Below are positions 1-9,740 of a stretch of DNA of 64,000 bases, in pieces. The stretch lies in NCBI RefSeq assembly GCF_900110925.1, contig NZ_FOFP01000001.1:186001-250000 (forward strand). The letters run 5' to 3'. Numbering within the stretch: position 1 is the first letter of the stretch; each line of letters opens with the position of its first letter. The translations under genes and the position numbers were made by a program. The stretch is from Pseudomonas cuatrocienegasensis. Its GTDB lineage: Bacteria; Pseudomonadota; Gammaproteobacteria; Pseudomonadales; Pseudomonadaceae. The notes under the pieces are model-generated. The model was not told the DNA's origin, did no database searches, and saw nothing but the letters and a program-made list of their open reading frames with translations.

Positions 1-931
1 TGCCCTGCGCGGCCTCTTGCATACGGCTGGACAGTTCGCGCATGGCGTCGAGCATTTGCTGCACCACGGCTGCACCATTCTTCGCGCTGGTGTCAGTGCC
101 CTTGGAGGTCTCGAAGGCGATGCCGGCGGCTTCGGCGACTGCATCTTCGCGGTTGACCTGCTCGGTAATTACCGAGGCGAATTTCACCACTTTGTACAGT
201 TGGCCGTGGGTGTCGGTAACGGGGTTGTAGGAGGCTTCCAGCCAAACATCGCGGCCACTGCTGTCCACGCGTTTGAAGCGACCGGTGACGAAATCACCGC
301 GGCGCAGTTGCTCCCAGAACCGCTGGTACTGAGCCGAACTGGTTTCTGCGGGCTCGCAGAAGATGCGGTGATGCTTGCCTTGAATCTGCGCCAGGTTATA
401 GCCCATGGCGTCAAGGAAGGGTTTGTTGGCCGTGATGACGTCGCCATTGAGGTTGAATTCGATAACAGCGGTGGAGCGTTGCAGCGCCTTGACCAGGTTC
501 TCGTATTCGCGTGAGGTCTCGATGGTGCGCGTCAGGTCGCTGGCGTAGATATAGAAGCTTTGGATCTGCCCGGTGCTGTCGCGAATCGGCTGCAGGATCG
601 AGCGCAGCCAGGCGTCCTCACCATTCCCACGCAGCAGACGAATGACGCCAGACAGGTGCTCACCACGCTCCAGGGCATGGCGAACCTTGTGGTGAAAATC
701 CAGGTTACGGACTTTTTCCGGTATCAGTTCCAGCAAGGGGCGGCCGCGCAGTTGCTCGGCACGGTAGTGCATTTCTTGCTCGAAATTGGCGTTGACCGAC
801 TCGATACGTCCTTGTGGGTCCAGGCTCAGGGCGAGCATTTCGCCGTCGAGGCTGGCACGTACCTGCTCGAATAACGACAACTCTTCGCGCAGCGCCTGAT
901 TCTCTTTTTTCAGTCGGGTGGTGAACATCAT
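1..931 (-). CDS. PAS-PAS methyl-accepting chemotaxis protein, N-terminal part (cut by window edge)
   Basis: The frame reads from a double ATG at 931/928 and is still open at base 1, so about 310 residues of the N-terminus are present. There is no signal peptide or membrane helix. After a short coiled coil come two PAS domains, roughly residues 20-135 and 140-255; the second contains the typical PAS stretch AMGYNLAQIQGKHHRIFCEP. The region that follows begins the alpha-helical signalling part. The arrangement resembles the soluble receptor BdlA, which controls biofilm dispersal, but I cannot assign that identity from this fragment. An AAAGG ribosome site precedes the first ATG. The MCP signalling hairpin lies outside the window, so the class is inferred. 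Confidence 0.75.
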   Translation of the reverse strand, partial: MMFTTRLKKENQALREELSLFEQVRASLDGEMLALSLDPQGRIESVNANFEQEMHYRAEQLRGRPLLELIPEKVRNLDFHHKVRHALERGEHLSGVIRLLRGNGEDAWLRSILQPIRDSTGQIQSFYIYASDLTRTIETSREYENLVKALQRSTAVIEFNLNGDVITANKPFLDAMGYNLAQIQGKHHRIFCEPAETSSAQYQRFWEQLRRGDFVTGRFKRVDSSGRDVWLEASYNPVTDTHGQLYKVVKFASVITEQVNREDAVAEAAGIAFETSKGTDTSAKNGAAVVQQMLDAMRELSSRMQEAAQG

Positions 932-1085
932 GCAGGCCTTTGTCGGTAACAGTTAACAGCTGCTGTATGAGGTGATCCTCACTATGTGTCTAGGGCACTG
1001 CGCTGCGTGCTGCAGGGAAAAGTGTTTCTGTATGTAGAGCACGCTGGCGTCACATCATGCATCAAGTGTAGGTCAACTCCAGGCC

Positions 1086-1169
1086 TGTAGGAGGGGCGGG
1101 CAGCGTTCAGCTTTAGTCGCGATGTCTGCAGCGGCTTCACGGTCTATCGCGAATAAATTCGCTCCTACG
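1086..1169. repeat. REP/REPIN-type palindromic repeat
   Basis: The right arm at 1146-1169 is the same 'cgcgaataaattcgctcctac' unit seen at 4049-4070. The left arm from 1086 (gtaggaggggcgggc) is degenerate and inverted. It sits between the chemoreceptor start and the AraC gene stop and has no coding potential. Confidence 0.6.
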
Positions 1170-1207
1170 GAGGCGGCAGATGATTCGTGTTGCGACCCTA
1201 GACGGCC

Positions 1208-2206
1208 TCAGGCTTGCTGCGCGCGATACATTCCGGGTGTCAGGCCGGTCCATTTCTTAAAGGCGCGGTGGAAGGCTGAGGGTTCGGAGAAACCCAGCTG
1301 CTCGGCAATGTCCTGAATCGCCAGGTCGTCGCGGCCCAGGTGGTAGATGGCCAGGTCGCGGCGCAGGTGGTCTTTGAGCTCCTGGAAGCTGGAGCCTTCT
1401 TCACGCAGATGGCGGCGCAGGGTTTGTGGGCTCATGTGCAGGTGGCGGGCGACGGTGTCTAGGTCGGGCCAGGTGGTGCAGTCGCGGCCGAGTTGGCGGC
1501 GGATGCGGCTGGTGAGGCTGTCGCCGCCGTCTGGGCGGGCGAGGAGGTCTGCGGGGGAGTGCTGAAGGAACTGTTTAAGGGTGCGTTCGTCTTGCAGCAG
1601 CGGCATGTCTAGGTAGCGGACGTGGAACAGCAGGCTGCTGCGCCCGGCACCGAAGCGCCGGGGGCAGGGGAAGAGCAGGTCGTATTCGGCGGCGTGGGCG
1701 GGTTCGGCGTGGGTGAAGGTGGCTTCTTCCAGGCGGATGCGTTGGCCGATCAGCCAACTGCCCAGGCGGTGCCAGATGACCAGCAGGCTCTCCAGCATAA
1801 AGTGGTCGGGGTCCCAGAGGGCGCTGTCGTCCACGCTCAGGCGCACCCAGTCGCCTTCACGTTCCAGGCGAATGGCCGGTGCCTGCTCGAACAGGCCGTA
1901 GAACAGGGCGCCGCGTTGCAGGGCTTTGTCCAGCGAGCGGCAGTGGATGATCGCGTGGCACATCATGGCGAAGGTGCCACGGGCGCTGCGCACGCGGCCA
2001 AAGCCCAGGTATTCGTCATCCAGGCATTGCCAGAGTTGTTGCATCAAGCGGGCGAACTGCGCGGGGTCGATGCGTGCGCGGGGTTCGTCGAGCAAGGCCG
2101 GTTGGATACCGAGTTGGCGCAGCAGCGCGGCGGTGTCGACGCCATGGCGTTGCGCCCCGCGCAGGGCGGCGCGCACAAAGTGGCTGGCGATGGTGCGTTC
2201 GCGCAT
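1208..2206 (-). CDS. AraC-family transcriptional regulator with arabinose-binding-like N-terminal domain
   Basis: About 332 residues from an ATG at 2206 (MRERTIASHFV); the frame can be extended to 2263, but the extra residues look non-coding. The N-terminal two thirds match the Arabinose_bd-type domain of the OruR/ArgR-like group of AraC regulators. The C-terminus is a two-HTH AraC domain with the motif LGFSEPSAFHRAFKKWTGLTPG followed by a short tail. Such regulators usually act on adjacent catabolic or virulence genes. Here the divergent neighbour is dctA, but dctA has its own sigma-54 signals, so a regulatory link is not shown. The effector is unknown. Confidence 0.88.
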   Translation of the reverse strand: MRERTIASHFVRAALRGAQRHGVDTAALLRQLGIQPALLDEPRARIDPAQFARLMQQLWQCLDDEYLGFGRVRSARGTFAMMCHAIIHCRSLDKALQRGALFYGLFEQAPAIRLEREGDWVRLSVDDSALWDPDHFMLESLLVIWHRLGSWLIGQRIRLEEATFTHAEPAHAAEYDLLFPCPRRFGAGRSSLLFHVRYLDMPLLQDERTLKQFLQHSPADLLARPDGGDSLTSRIRRQLGRDCTTWPDLDTVARHLHMSPQTLRRHLREEGSSFQELKDHLRRDLAIYHLGRDDLAIQDIAEQLGFSEPSAFHRAFKKWTGLTPGMYRAQQA

Positions 2207-2308
2207 GGGGCGGCTCGGCAGTGACGGATCGTTCGATGGTAGGCAACTGCGGGGCGCGATCACAAGCCGGCATCAGGTCGATCAAGCCGGCATTTCGGCC
2301 ATGCTAAA

Positions 2309-2356
2309 GGCGGGGTTTCCGCCACGGCGGCGCAGGTGGGCGTGCGGAAACCCGCC
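2309..2356. promoter_or_regulatory. Inverted repeat, candidate enhancer (UAS) for dctA
   Basis: Arms GGCGGGGTTTCCGCC (2309-2323) and GCGGAAACCCGCC (2344-2356) are inverted copies, and each is itself partly palindromic. The pair lies about 75-125 bases upstream of the sigma-54 promoter of dctA, which is the usual distance for binding of an NtrC-type activator such as DctD. Assignment to DctD is inference. Confidence 0.5.
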
Positions 2357-2432
2357 ATTTATGCCCTGGCATGTGCTTATTTTTTAACCGTATATTACTG
2401 TTTTTAAAGGATTTTAGCTGTTTTCGATGGCG

Positions 2433-2447
2433 TGGCATGGGCTTTGC
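2433..2447 (+). promoter_or_regulatory. Sigma-54 (-24/-12) promoter of dctA
   Basis: The sequence TGGCATGGGCTTTGC matches the RpoN consensus, with GG at 2434-2435 and GC at 2446-2447 separated by exactly ten bases. It lies 125 bases upstream of the dctA start codon. dctA is RpoN-dependent in rhizobia and pseudomonads, which fits. Confidence 0.8.
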
Positions 2448-2571
2448 GATAGGCGACAGCAGAGTCCCCGCGTGGGGGCTGATAACAACACCTTCCAGCC
2501 CAGGGAGGTTTAGCCATTTTAGAGAGTGCGCGGTCGATGGAGTCGGCGCGTGCTGTCGTTAAGGATCTGCC

Positions 2572-3915
2572 ATGACTGTCACGACGACTGACGCGGTGCG
2601 TCAACCGTTCTATAAGGTGCTCTACGTCCAGGTGCTGTTCGCCATCACCGTGGGTATTTTGCTGGGGCACTTCTACCCGGAGACCGGCGTTGCGCTCAAG
2701 CCGCTGGGTGACGGCTTCGTCAAACTGATCAAGATGGTCATCGCGCCCATCATCTTCTGCACCGTGGTCAGCGGTATCGCCGGCATGCAGGACATGAAGA
2801 CGGTCGGCAAGACCGGTGGTTACGCGCTGATGTACTTCGAGATCGTCTCGACCATCGCCCTGGTGATCGGTCTGATCGTGGTTAACCTGGTGCAGCCGGG
2901 TGTGGGCATGCACATCGACCCGGCGACCCTGGATGCCAGCAGCATCGCGGCCTACGCCACGGCCGGTGCGCAGCAGACCACGGTCGGTTTCCTGCTTAAC
3001 GTGATCCCCTCTACCGTGGTCGGCGCCTTCGCCAATGGCGACATTCTGCAGGTGCTGTTCTTCTCGGTGATCTTCGCCTTCGCCCTGCAGCGCATGGGTG
3101 ATTACGGCCGGCCGGTGCTGGATTTTATCGAGCGGATTGCCCAGGTGATGTTCGGCATCATCAATATGATCATGAAGCTCGCGCCCATCGGTGCCTTCGG
3201 CGCCATGGCGTTCACCATCGGCCAGTACGGCGTGGGTTCGCTGGTGCAACTGGGCCAGTTGATGCTGTGCTTCTACATCACGTGCGTGTTCTTTGTACTG
3301 GTGGTGCTGGGCGGTATCGCCCGTAGCCACGGTTTCAGCGTGCTGCGCCTGATCCGCTATATCCGCGAAGAGCTGATGATCGTGCTCGGCACCTCGTCGT
3401 CCGAGTCGGTGCTGCCGCGCATGCTGACCAAGATGGAGAAGCTGGGTGCGAAGAAGTCGGTGGTCGGCCTGGTGATTCCCACCGGTTACTCGTTCAACCT
3501 CGACGGCACCTCGATCTACCTGACCATGGCGGCGGTATTCATCGCTCAGGCCACCGATACGCCGATGGATATCACTCACCAGATCACCCTGTTGCTGGTG
3601 CTGCTGGTGGCCTCCAAGGGCGCGGCGGGCGTGACCGGTAGCGGCTTTATCGTGCTGGCGGCCACGCTGTCGGCGGTGGGCCACCTGCCGGTTGCCGGCC
3701 TGGCGCTGATTCTGGGGATCGACCGGTTTATGTCCGAAGCCCGTGCCCTGACCAACCTGATCGGCAACGCCGTGGCCACGCTGGTGGTCGCCAAGTGGTG
3801 CAATGAGCTGGACGAAGATACCCTGCGCCAGGAGCTGGCCAGTGGTGCACCTGCGGCCTCTGCAGTGCCGGCAGCGCCTGCTGCGTCGGTAGAACAGGCG
3901 CGCGAATCCGTCTGA
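2572..3915 (+). CDS. dctA: C4-dicarboxylate transporter DctA
   Basis: 447 residues, the normal DctA length, starting at an ATG preceded by AAGGA. It is a dicarboxylate/amino acid:cation symporter of the inner membrane that takes up succinate, fumarate and malate. Visible features are the serine-rich re-entrant loop [13 protein letters not shown], the family signature [16 protein letters not shown], the hydrophobic helices throughout, and the ion-binding stretch [20 protein letters not shown] near the C-terminus. The last 25 residues are an Ala/Pro-rich cytoplasmic tail. It is a single-gene unit, preceded by a sigma-54 promoter with a candidate upstream activator site and followed by an intrinsic terminator. 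No dctB/dctD pair lies in the window. Confidence 0.96.
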   Translation: MTVTTTDAVRQPFYKVLYVQVLFAITVGILLGHFYPETGVALKPLGDGFVKLIKMVIAPIIFCTVVSGIAGMQDMKTVGKTGGYALMYFEIVSTIALVIGLIVVNLVQPGVGMHIDPATLDASSIAAYATAGAQQTTVGFLLNVIPSTVVGAFANGDILQVLFFSVIFAFALQRMGDYGRPVLDFIERIAQVMFGIINMIMKLAPIGAFGAMAFTIGQYGVGSLVQLGQLMLCFYITCVFFVLVVLGGIARSHGFSVLRLIRYIREELMIVLGTSSSESVLPRMLTKMEKLGAKKSVVGLVIPTGYSFNLDGTSIYLTMAAVFIAQATDTPMDITHQITLLLVLLVASKGAAGVTGSGFIVLAATLSAVGHLPVAGLALILGIDRFMSEARALTNLIGNAVATLVVAKWCNELDEDTLRQELASGAPAASAVPAAPAASVEQARESV

Positions 3916-3956
3916 GGTTGTCTTTTCCCTCTTTGCGCATGCCAAAGAGGCTCCTC

Positions 3957-3984
3957 AAACCCGCCACCTTGGCGGGTTTTTTTG
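3957..3984 (+). terminator. Intrinsic terminator after dctA
   Basis: Stem AACCCGCC / GGCGGGTT with a five-base loop, followed by a run of seven T. Confidence 0.9.
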
Positions 3985-4012
3985 CTGTGTATGCCTTGGT
4001 TGGTGCCGCTGT

Positions 4013-4070
4013 GTAGGAGTGAATTTATTCGCGATTGTGCCGCGAATTTCGCGAATAAATTCGCTCCTAC
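4013..4070. repeat. REPIN: two inverted REP sequences
   Basis: Left arm gtaggagtgaatttattcgc and right arm gcgaataaattcgctcctac are inverted copies around a short centre (4034-4050). This is the classic Pseudomonas REP doublet. A degenerate relative lies at 1086-1169. Confidence 0.85.
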
Positions 4071-4083
4071 AGGTATGTCGATG

Positions 4084-4176
4084 GCTCCCACGCTCTGCGT
4101 CCGCTGTAACGAGACGCGGAGCGTCTCTGGCTGCATGCCCACGCGGACGGTTCGACGTTTCGACGTGGGGAACGAT
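4084..4176. repeat. Palindromic intergenic repeat of the 'cacgctctgcgt' type
   Basis: Non-coding DNA with an internal palindrome gagacgcggagcgtctc (4110-4126) and outer parts tcccacgctctgcgt / acgtggggaacga. Similar 'GTTCCCACGCTCTGCGTGGGA' units are common in Pseudomonas intergenic DNA. The copy here looks degenerate. Confidence 0.5.
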
Positions 4177-4230
4177 CAATAGAGGCATGGCCTTTTCGGC
4201 GTTGCCTTAAAACCGAGCGGAGCAAGCCAG

Positions 4231-4291
4231 GTAGGGTGTGCTGTGCGCACCGCGTCGGTTGTCGATTCTTGGTGCGCACAGCGCACCCTAC
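4231..4291. repeat. GTAGGGTG-family inverted repeat
   Basis: 21-base arms at 4231-4251 and 4271-4291, starting GTAGGGTGTGCTGTGCGC and ending GCGCACCCTAC, with a 19-base centre. The same family occurs repeatedly in the atu cluster (42.1-49.0 kb). Confidence 0.8.
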
Positions 4292-4382
4292 GGATGTGTG
4301 TAGGTCCTGGCGCCAACGGCGGCTGATGCTTTGCTTATCGATTTTGCAGAGCTGCCTGCAGACCACGGCTGAAACAGCGCCC

Positions 4383-4418
4383 ACAAAAAAAGGGATGCCG
4401 AGGCATCCCTTTTTTATT
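4383..4418 (-). terminator. Intrinsic terminator after rne (bidirectional shape)
   Basis: Stem AGGGATGCC / GGCATCCCT flanked by A7 on one side and T6 on the other, 12 bases beyond the rne stop codon. The symmetry would also stop plus-strand transcripts coming from dctA. Confidence 0.9.
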
Positions 4419-4429
4419 GACCAGACGCG

Positions 4430-7400
4430 TTAGGCGTTTGGCTTCTCGCTCTCGTCCTGCGCGTCCGCTTGGGCGGGCTCGCTGGTCGGGGCGGTTTCTG
4501 CGCTTGCCTCGGCAACCACCGGCGCTGCTTGCGCCGCTTCACGCGCAAGGCGCTCGGCTTCGCGTTGGCGACGGCGTACTTCCCGTGGGTCGTTCGGCGC
4601 GCGGCCATTGCTTGGCAGAACCACTGCAGGTGCTTCGCTGACCACTGGCGCTTCGACTACAGGTGCAGCCTCGGCCGGTTCGGCTTGGGCAACTTCGCTA
4701 GCCTGGGCCGCCACTGGTGCAGGCTCGGCTTCGGCGACAGGCGCCTCGATCGGGGCAGCAGGGGTTTCGACCACTTGCGCAGGGGCTTCGACAGGCGCAA
4801 CCACTTCGGCGACTTCAACCTGAGGCTCAGCTGTTGGCGCTTCGGCAGGCAGGTCAACCACGACGCTGGCACGTGCTTCGATCTCGTTGACAGGCTCGGC
4901 AGCCGGTTCTGCAACCACTGGCGTGGCGACAACCTCGGCCTGCGGAGTGAAGAGGTCGCGCGGCTCGACGGCAGCTTCGCTGACGACAGGCTCGCTAACT
5001 TCAACCTGGGCAACAGCAGGTGCTGCAACCGGCGCTTCGCTCGATTCGGCGACTGGCTGAGCAGTTGCTTCTACGGTCTCGGCGACTACAGTTGCAGCAA
5101 CCACGCTGGCAGCGGCGACCGGTGCGGCTTCAGTCGACTCCTGGCTTTCTTCGCCGGCGTCTTCAGTGCCTTCGATCAGGTTGCCGTTGGCGTCGCTCTG
5201 GCGCTCGCGACGATTGCTGCGACGGCGCTGACCACGCGAACGACGGCGAGGACGATCACCGCCTTCGGCGTTGTCTTGCTCATCGTCCTGGGCAGCGTCA
5301 GCAGTGCTTACGACTTCTTCGTCAGCGGCTGCAGCGGCCTGTTCCGGGCGCGGCTGGCGCTCTTCACGGGGCTGGCGGGGCTGACGCGGCTCGCGCTGTG
5401 GGCGTTCGCTGCGTGGCTCTTCGCTGGTCGCTACGGCTGCGGTGGCGGCTGGCGTTTCCGCCGGAGCGGCGTCGAGTGGTTCGCGCAGTTCACGCGGGGC
5501 GCGTTCTTCGCGAGGCTTGCGATCACGACGGCCGTCTTCACGCGGTGGGCGCGACTGACGAACTTCCTGCGGCTCGCGCACTTCAACAGCATCACGTGGG
5601 CTGCGTTCTTCACGCGGTGCACGTTCCTCGCGAGGGGCGCGCTCTTCGCGTGGCGGACGCGGTGCGCGTTCTTCACGGGCGCCACGTTCTTCACGCGGAG
5701 CACGTTCTTCGCGTGGCTTGCGCTCTTCGTCACGACGACCGCTGCGGTTGCGGTTCTGCTGACGACCGTTACGGCGCTCTTCGCGTGGCGGACGCTCGCT
5801 GCTTTTCTTCTCGATGACGACTGGCTTTTCTTCTTCCTTGCCGGCGAACAGGCTGACCAGCGACTTCACCAGGCCTTTGAACAGGCTCGGCTCAGGCACG
5901 ACAGTTGGGGCAGGGGCCGCAGCAGGTGCTTCGGCAACCGGAGCGGCAGCGCGTTGCGGCGCGGTCTTGATCGCGGCTTCCTGGCGCACCAGGGTGCGGG
6001 TAGCGCTGGCCTGCTTCTCTTCTTCGACTTCGGCAGTCGCCATCTCGTAGCTGGTTTGCGTGCTCTGGGCTTCCGGGCTGTCATCACGGATACGCTGCAC
6101 TTCAAAGTGCGGGGTTTCCAGGTGATCGTTCGGCAGGATGACGATGCGCGCGCGGGTGCGCAGTTCGATCTTGGTGATCGAGTTGCGTTTTTCGTTGAGC
6201 AGGAAGGCTGCAACCGGGATCGGCACCTGGGCGCGTACTTCGGCAGTGCGGTCCTTCAGGGCTTCTTCTTCGATCAGGCGAAGGATGGCCAGCGACAGCG
6301 ATTCGACGTCGCGGATGATGCCTTGACCGTTGCAGCGCGGGCAGACGATGCCGCTGGTCTCGCCGAGGGACGGACGCAGGCGCTGACGGGACATTTCCAG
6401 CAGGCCGAAGCGCGAGATGCGCCCGACTTGCACGCGGGCACGGTCGGCTTCCAGGGCTTCGCGGACTTTTTCTTCCACGGCGCGCTGGTTCTTCGCCGGG
6501 GTCATGTCGATGAAGTCGATGACGATCAGGCCGCCGATATCGCGCAGGCGCAGCTGGCGGGCGATTTCTTCGGCTGCTTCCAGATTGGTCTGCAGCGCGG
6601 TTTCTTCGATGTCGCTGCCTTTGGTGGCGCGCGCCGAGTTGATGTCGATGGACACCAGGGCTTCGGTCGGGTCGATGAAGATCGAACCACCGGACGGCAG
6701 CTTCACTTCACGCTGGAAAGCGGTTTCGATCTGGCTTTCGATCTGGAAGCGGTTGAACAGCGGCACGCTGTCTTCGTACAGCTTGATCTTGCTGGCGTAC
6801 TGCGGCATCACCTGGTTGATGAAGCTCAGCGCTTCCTGCTGGGCTTCGACGCTGTCGACCAGCACTTCGCCGATGTCCTGGCGCAGGTAATCGCGGATGG
6901 CGCGGATGATCACGTTGCTTTCCTGGTAGATCAGGAAGGGCGCAGCGCGGTCCAGGGAGGCTTCTTTAATGGCGGTCCAGAGTTGCAGCAGGTAATCGAG
7001 GTCCCACTGCATTTCTTCGCTGGAGCGGCCCAGGCCTGCGGTGCGCACGATCAGGCCCATGTCGCTCGGGGCGACCAGGCCATTCAGCGCTTCACGCAGT
7101 TCGTTGCGCTCTTCGCCTTCGATACGACGGGAGATACCGCCCGCACGCGGGTTGTTCGGCATCAGCACTAGGTAGCGGCCGGCGAGGCTGATAAAGGTGG
7201 TCAGGGCTGCGCCCTTGTTGCCACGCTCTTCCTTCTCGACCTGAACGATGACTTCCTGGCCTTCCTTGAGCACGTCCTTGATGTTGACGCGGCCTTCTGG
7301 GGCCTTGCTGAAGTATTCGCGGGAAATTTCTTTGAGGGGAAGGAAGCCGTGACGTTCGGAGCCGAAGTCGACGAAGGCAGCTTCGAGGCTGGGTTCGACG

Positions 7401-7543
7401 CGGGTGATGCGGCCTTTATAGATGTTGGCCTTTTTTTGCTCACGGGCGCCCGATTCGATGTCCAGGTCGTACAGGCGTTGGCCGTCGACTAGAGCGACAC
7501 GCAACTCTTCGGGTTGAGTTGCGTTAATCAGCATTCTTTTCAT
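4430..7543 (-). CDS. rne: Ribonuclease E
   Basis: 1037 residues from the ATG at 7543 ([21 protein letters not shown]), the conserved RNase E start; the frame extends to 7588 but those residues are not conserved. It is the essential endoribonuclease that processes rRNA, tRNA and mRNA and scaffolds the RNA degradosome at the inner membrane. The S1 domain covers about residues 38-118. Catalytic Asp300 (LVSIDINS) and Asp343 (VIDFIDM) and the zinc-link Cys401/Cys404 (CPRC) are present. The C-terminal half is disordered: an Arg/Glu-rich region with tandem REER(A)PREER units (about residues 590-710), a second basic [14 protein letters not shown] patch, then a long Ala/Pro/Val/Glu-rich tail. Its leader is about 0.5 kb, consistent with the autoregulation known in E. 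coli. Confidence 0.97.
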   Translation of the reverse strand: MKRMLINATQPEELRVALVDGQRLYDLDIESGAREQKKANIYKGRITRVEPSLEAAFVDFGSERHGFLPLKEISREYFSKAPEGRVNIKDVLKEGQEVIVQVEKEERGNKGAALTTFISLAGRYLVLMPNNPRAGGISRRIEGEERNELREALNGLVAPSDMGLIVRTAGLGRSSEEMQWDLDYLLQLWTAIKEASLDRAAPFLIYQESNVIIRAIRDYLRQDIGEVLVDSVEAQQEALSFINQVMPQYASKIKLYEDSVPLFNRFQIESQIETAFQREVKLPSGGSIFIDPTEALVSIDINSARATKGSDIEETALQTNLEAAEEIARQLRLRDIGGLIVIDFIDMTPAKNQRAVEEKVREALEADRARVQVGRISRFGLLEMSRQRLRPSLGETSGIVCPRCNGQGIIRDVESLSLAILRLIEEEALKDRTAEVRAQVPIPVAAFLLNEKRNSITKIELRTRARIVILPNDHLETPHFEVQRIRDDSPEAQSTQTSYEMATAEVEEEKQASATRTLVRQEAAIKTAPQRAAAPVAEAPAAAPAPTVVPEPSLFKGLVKSLVSLFAGKEEEKPVVIEKKSSERPPREERRNGRQQNRNRSGRRDEERKPREERAPREERGAREERAPRPPREERAPREERAPREERSPRDAVEVREPQEVRQSRPPREDGRRDRKPREERAPRELREPLDAAPAETPAATAAVATSEEPRSERPQREPRQPRQPREERQPRPEQAAAAADEEVVSTADAAQDDEQDNAEGGDRPRRRSRGQRRRSNRRERQSDANGNLIEGTEDAGEESQESTEAAPVAAASVVAATVVAETVEATAQPVAESSEAPVAAPAVAQVEVSEPVVSEAAVEPRDLFTPQAEVVATPVVAEPAAEPVNEIEARASVVVDLPAEAPTAEPQVEVAEVVAPVEAPAQVVETPAAPIEAPVAEAEPAPVAAQASEVAQAEPAEAAPVVEAPVVSEAPAVVLPSNGRAPNDPREVRRRQREAERLAREAAQAAPVVAEASAETAPTSEPAQADAQDESEKPNA

Positions 7544-8037
7544 GTAGTACCGTCGGTTTCCAGTGCTGCTGGAAAGGGCGTTCGGCACACACGACTCTCA
7601 GGGGTCGGTGTCAGGCGCGTCAGAAACGGTCGTAAATCGCTTCATCGTCAAGCGGCAGTCAGCCAGTTGGGCTGGGCCGCGACAGACGTCTCCTGCTCGC
7701 TGTTGTGACAGTAAGCACTAGTCAGGAGGAGGAATCAGCTGCTGGTAGCGGACGAGATGAAGCGTCTTCAATAAAGCTACGCAGACCAGCGGCTGTACAT
7801 CTCCACCCTACACGTATCGCTGAAAATCGGGTGCCGCTCGCGAAATCCGCAGCGGGTTGGCATTACCGCAAACGACCAAAGGTGGGCGGTTGCGCATCAT
7901 GGCTTCAGGCTTTATTTCCGAGAGTCTCGCGGCCTTTGCGGCGAAAACCCCGTCGGACGGCCTCACGTCCTGAATGGATTGCGTTGGTCGGGATGGCAAT
8001 TTGGCGATCATCCGCGAACCGGACCGCTTTTGGCGGC
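7544..8037 (-). promoter_or_regulatory. Long 5' leader of rne
   Basis: About 494 non-coding bases between the predicted rne transcription start and its ATG; no convincing small gene is present. In E. coli the rne leader is a structured region through which RNase E controls its own mRNA. A similar role here is inference from position and length. Confidence 0.6.
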
Positions 8038-8044
8038 GTTCGCG

Positions 8045-8073
8045 ACTATAGCAGCAATGATTAAGTGCTTCAA
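8045..8073 (-). promoter_or_regulatory. Sigma-70 promoter of rne
   Basis: On the minus strand, TTGAAG (8073-8068) is followed after 17 bases by TATAGT (8050-8045). The predicted start of transcription is near 8038. Confidence 0.7.
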
Positions 8074-8089
8074 TTCCATAAAAAATTGT

Positions 8090-8095
8090 TATGAT
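8090..8095 (+). promoter_or_regulatory. Candidate -10 box of rluC
   Basis: TATGAT ends only six bases before the rluC ATG at 8102. A start six to seven bases downstream would give an almost leaderless message, and no Shine-Dalgarno sequence is seen. No good -35 box is visible, so this is tentative. Confidence 0.4.
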
Positions 8096-8101
8096 TGCGC
8101 G

Positions 8102-9055
8102 ATGACGAATCCTTCCCCTCCAACCTCCGGCGTTCAGCTGCTCGAGGTTGCGCCGGAACTTGCCGGCCAGCGCATCGATAACTTTCTCCGCACTCAGCTC
8201 AAGGGTGTGCCCAAGACCTTGATTTACCGAATCCTGCGTAAGGGCGAGGTGCGGGTCAATAAAGGGCGGATCAAGCCTGAGTACAAGCTGCAGGCCGGTG
8301 ACATTATCCGTGTGCCGCCACTGCGCCTGGCCGAGCGCGATGAGCCCGAGCCTTTGGCGCAAGGGCTGTTGCAGCGCCTTGAAGCGGCGATTGTGTTCGA
8401 GGACAAAGCGCTGATCGTGCTGAACAAGCCGGCAGGTATCGCCGTGCATGGCGGCAGTGGTTTGAATTACGGGGTGATCGAGGCGTTCCGCCAGTTGCGC
8501 CCGGATGCCAAGGATCTGGAGTTGGTGCATCGCCTCGACCGCGACACCTCCGGCCTGTTGATGATCGCCAAGAAGCGCAGCATGCTGCGGCACTTGCATG
8601 AGGCGTTGCGCGGTGACGGCGTCGACAAGCGTTATATGGCGCTGGTCCGCGGGCACTGGGCGACCGCCAAGAAACAGGTCAATGCACCCTTGCAGAAGAG
8701 CAACCTACGCTCTGGCGAGCGCATGGTCGAGGTCAATACCGAAGGCAAAGAGGCGCTGACGATGTTCCGCGTGCTGCGCCGCTTCGGTGAGTTCGCCACC
8801 TTGGTCGAGGCCAAGCCGGTCACTGGGCGCACCCATCAGATTCGTGTGCATACGCAGTACGCCGGGCATTGCATTGCCGGGGACAGCAAGTACGGCGATG
8901 ACGGCTTCAGTAAAGAAATTCGCGAACTGGGCGGCAAGCGCCTGTTCCTGCACGCTTATGCGCTGACTGTGCCGCTGCCCGAGGGTGGTGTGTTGAAGCT
9001 TGAGGCGCCGGTCGATGAGGTCTGGAGTCGTACCTTGGAGCGGCTGGGTGCCTGA
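8102..9055 (+). CDS. rluC: 23S rRNA pseudouridine synthase RluC
   Basis: 317 residues from ATG 8102 ([10 protein letters not shown]); an upstream in-frame start at 7979 would run through the rne promoter region and is rejected. RluC converts U955, U2504 and U2580 of 23S rRNA (E. coli numbering) to pseudouridine. An S4 RNA-binding domain spans about residues 22-82, followed by the RluA-type catalytic domain with [18 protein letters not shown], where Asp146 is the catalytic residue. The arrangement divergent from rne is conserved in gammaproteobacteria. The stop codon overlaps the start of the HAD phosphatase gene. Confidence 0.94.
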   Translation: MTNPSPPTSGVQLLEVAPELAGQRIDNFLRTQLKGVPKTLIYRILRKGEVRVNKGRIKPEYKLQAGDIIRVPPLRLAERDEPEPLAQGLLQRLEAAIVFEDKALIVLNKPAGIAVHGGSGLNYGVIEAFRQLRPDAKDLELVHRLDRDTSGLLMIAKKRSMLRHLHEALRGDGVDKRYMALVRGHWATAKKQVNAPLQKSNLRSGERMVEVNTEGKEALTMFRVLRRFGEFATLVEAKPVTGRTHQIRVHTQYAGHCIAGDSKYGDDGFSKEIRELGGKRLFLHAYALTVPLPEGGVLKLEAPVDEVWSRTLERLGA

Positions 9056-9740
9056 CTACAAGCTGTTGATCTTTGATTGGGACGGAACGCTGGTGGATTC
9101 CATCGGGCGTATCGTCCTGGCCATGCACCATGCTGCGGATGTCTGTGGTTGGGCGCGGCGCAGTGATGATGAGGTGCGCGGGATTATCGGCCTGGGGTTG
9201 CCCGAGGCGATTGCAGTTCTCTACCCCGATGTGGCTGACGCTGCGCGGATTGACGGGTTCCGTCAGCACTACGCTGCCTGTTACCTCAGGCTGGAGGCCA
9301 GCCCATCGCCGTTGTTTGCTGGGGTGGTCGAGGCGCTGTCGGCGTTCAGGCAGGAAGGGCGGCTGCTGGCTGTTGCCACCGGCAAGGGGCGGCCTGGCTT
9401 GCAGCGAGTCTTGCAGGCGCATGGCTGGCACGACTACTTCGATGCCACACGCTGCGCGGATGAAACGGCGAGCAAGCCTGATCCCTTGATGCTTCAGCAG
9501 ATATTGACGCAGTGCGGCGTTGCGGCGCATGAAGCGCTGATGGTCGGCGACTCGGTATTTGATATACAAATGGCGCACCGTGCTGGCATGCACAGTGTGG
9601 CGGTCGGGTGTGGGGCGCAGCCGTTGTCGGTGTTGCGCGCGCATCAGCCGACTGTGGCGCTTGATACCTTTGCCGAGCTTTCGGCGTGGTTGGCGCGGTC
9701 TAGCGGTTTAATCGAAATTGGGGTGAGTGGGCATGGCTGA
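9048..9740 (+). CDS. HAD-superfamily phosphatase (phosphoglycolate phosphatase-like)
   Basis: 230 residues from a GTG at 9048, which overlaps the end of rluC and has GGAG eight bases upstream; the in-frame ATG at 9000 lies inside rluC and lacks support. Motif I is [10 protein letters not shown] with nucleophile Asp10 and Asp12. Motif II is the AVATGK segment, motif III the lysine in SKPDP, and motif IV is [12 protein letters not shown]. The helical cap between motifs I and II is of the Gph/PGMB type. The substrate cannot be told from sequence. Its place between rluC and the S49 peptidase gene, with overlaps on both sides, shows cotranscription and probable translational coupling. Confidence 0.88.
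   Translation: MPDYKLLIFDWDGTLVDSIGRIVLAMHHAADVCGWARRSDDEVRGIIGLGLPEAIAVLYPDVADAARIDGFRQHYAACYLRLEASPSPLFAGVVEALSAFRQEGRLLAVATGKGRPGLQRVLQAHGWHDYFDATRCADETASKPDPLMLQQILTQCGVAAHEALMVGDSVFDIQMAHRAGMHSVAVGCGAQPLSVLRAHQPTVALDTFAELSAWLARSSGLIEIGVSGHG

Noticed and set aside
2404..3945. 513-codon minus-strand frame opposite dctA
   Set aside because: His/Gln/Asp-rich shadow translation of a GC-rich gene; dctA on the other strand is unambiguous.
5470..5800. Short repeated units in DNA that might suggest a CRISPR array or satellite
   Set aside because: They are codons of the REER repeats in the disordered part of RNase E; spacing and sequence vary and the frame is open.
4469..7171. 900-codon open frame on the plus strand across rne
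   Set aside because: It is a shadow of rne: biased composition rich in Arg, Phe, Gly and Cys, no recognisable domain, and the minus-strand frame encodes a complete RNase E.
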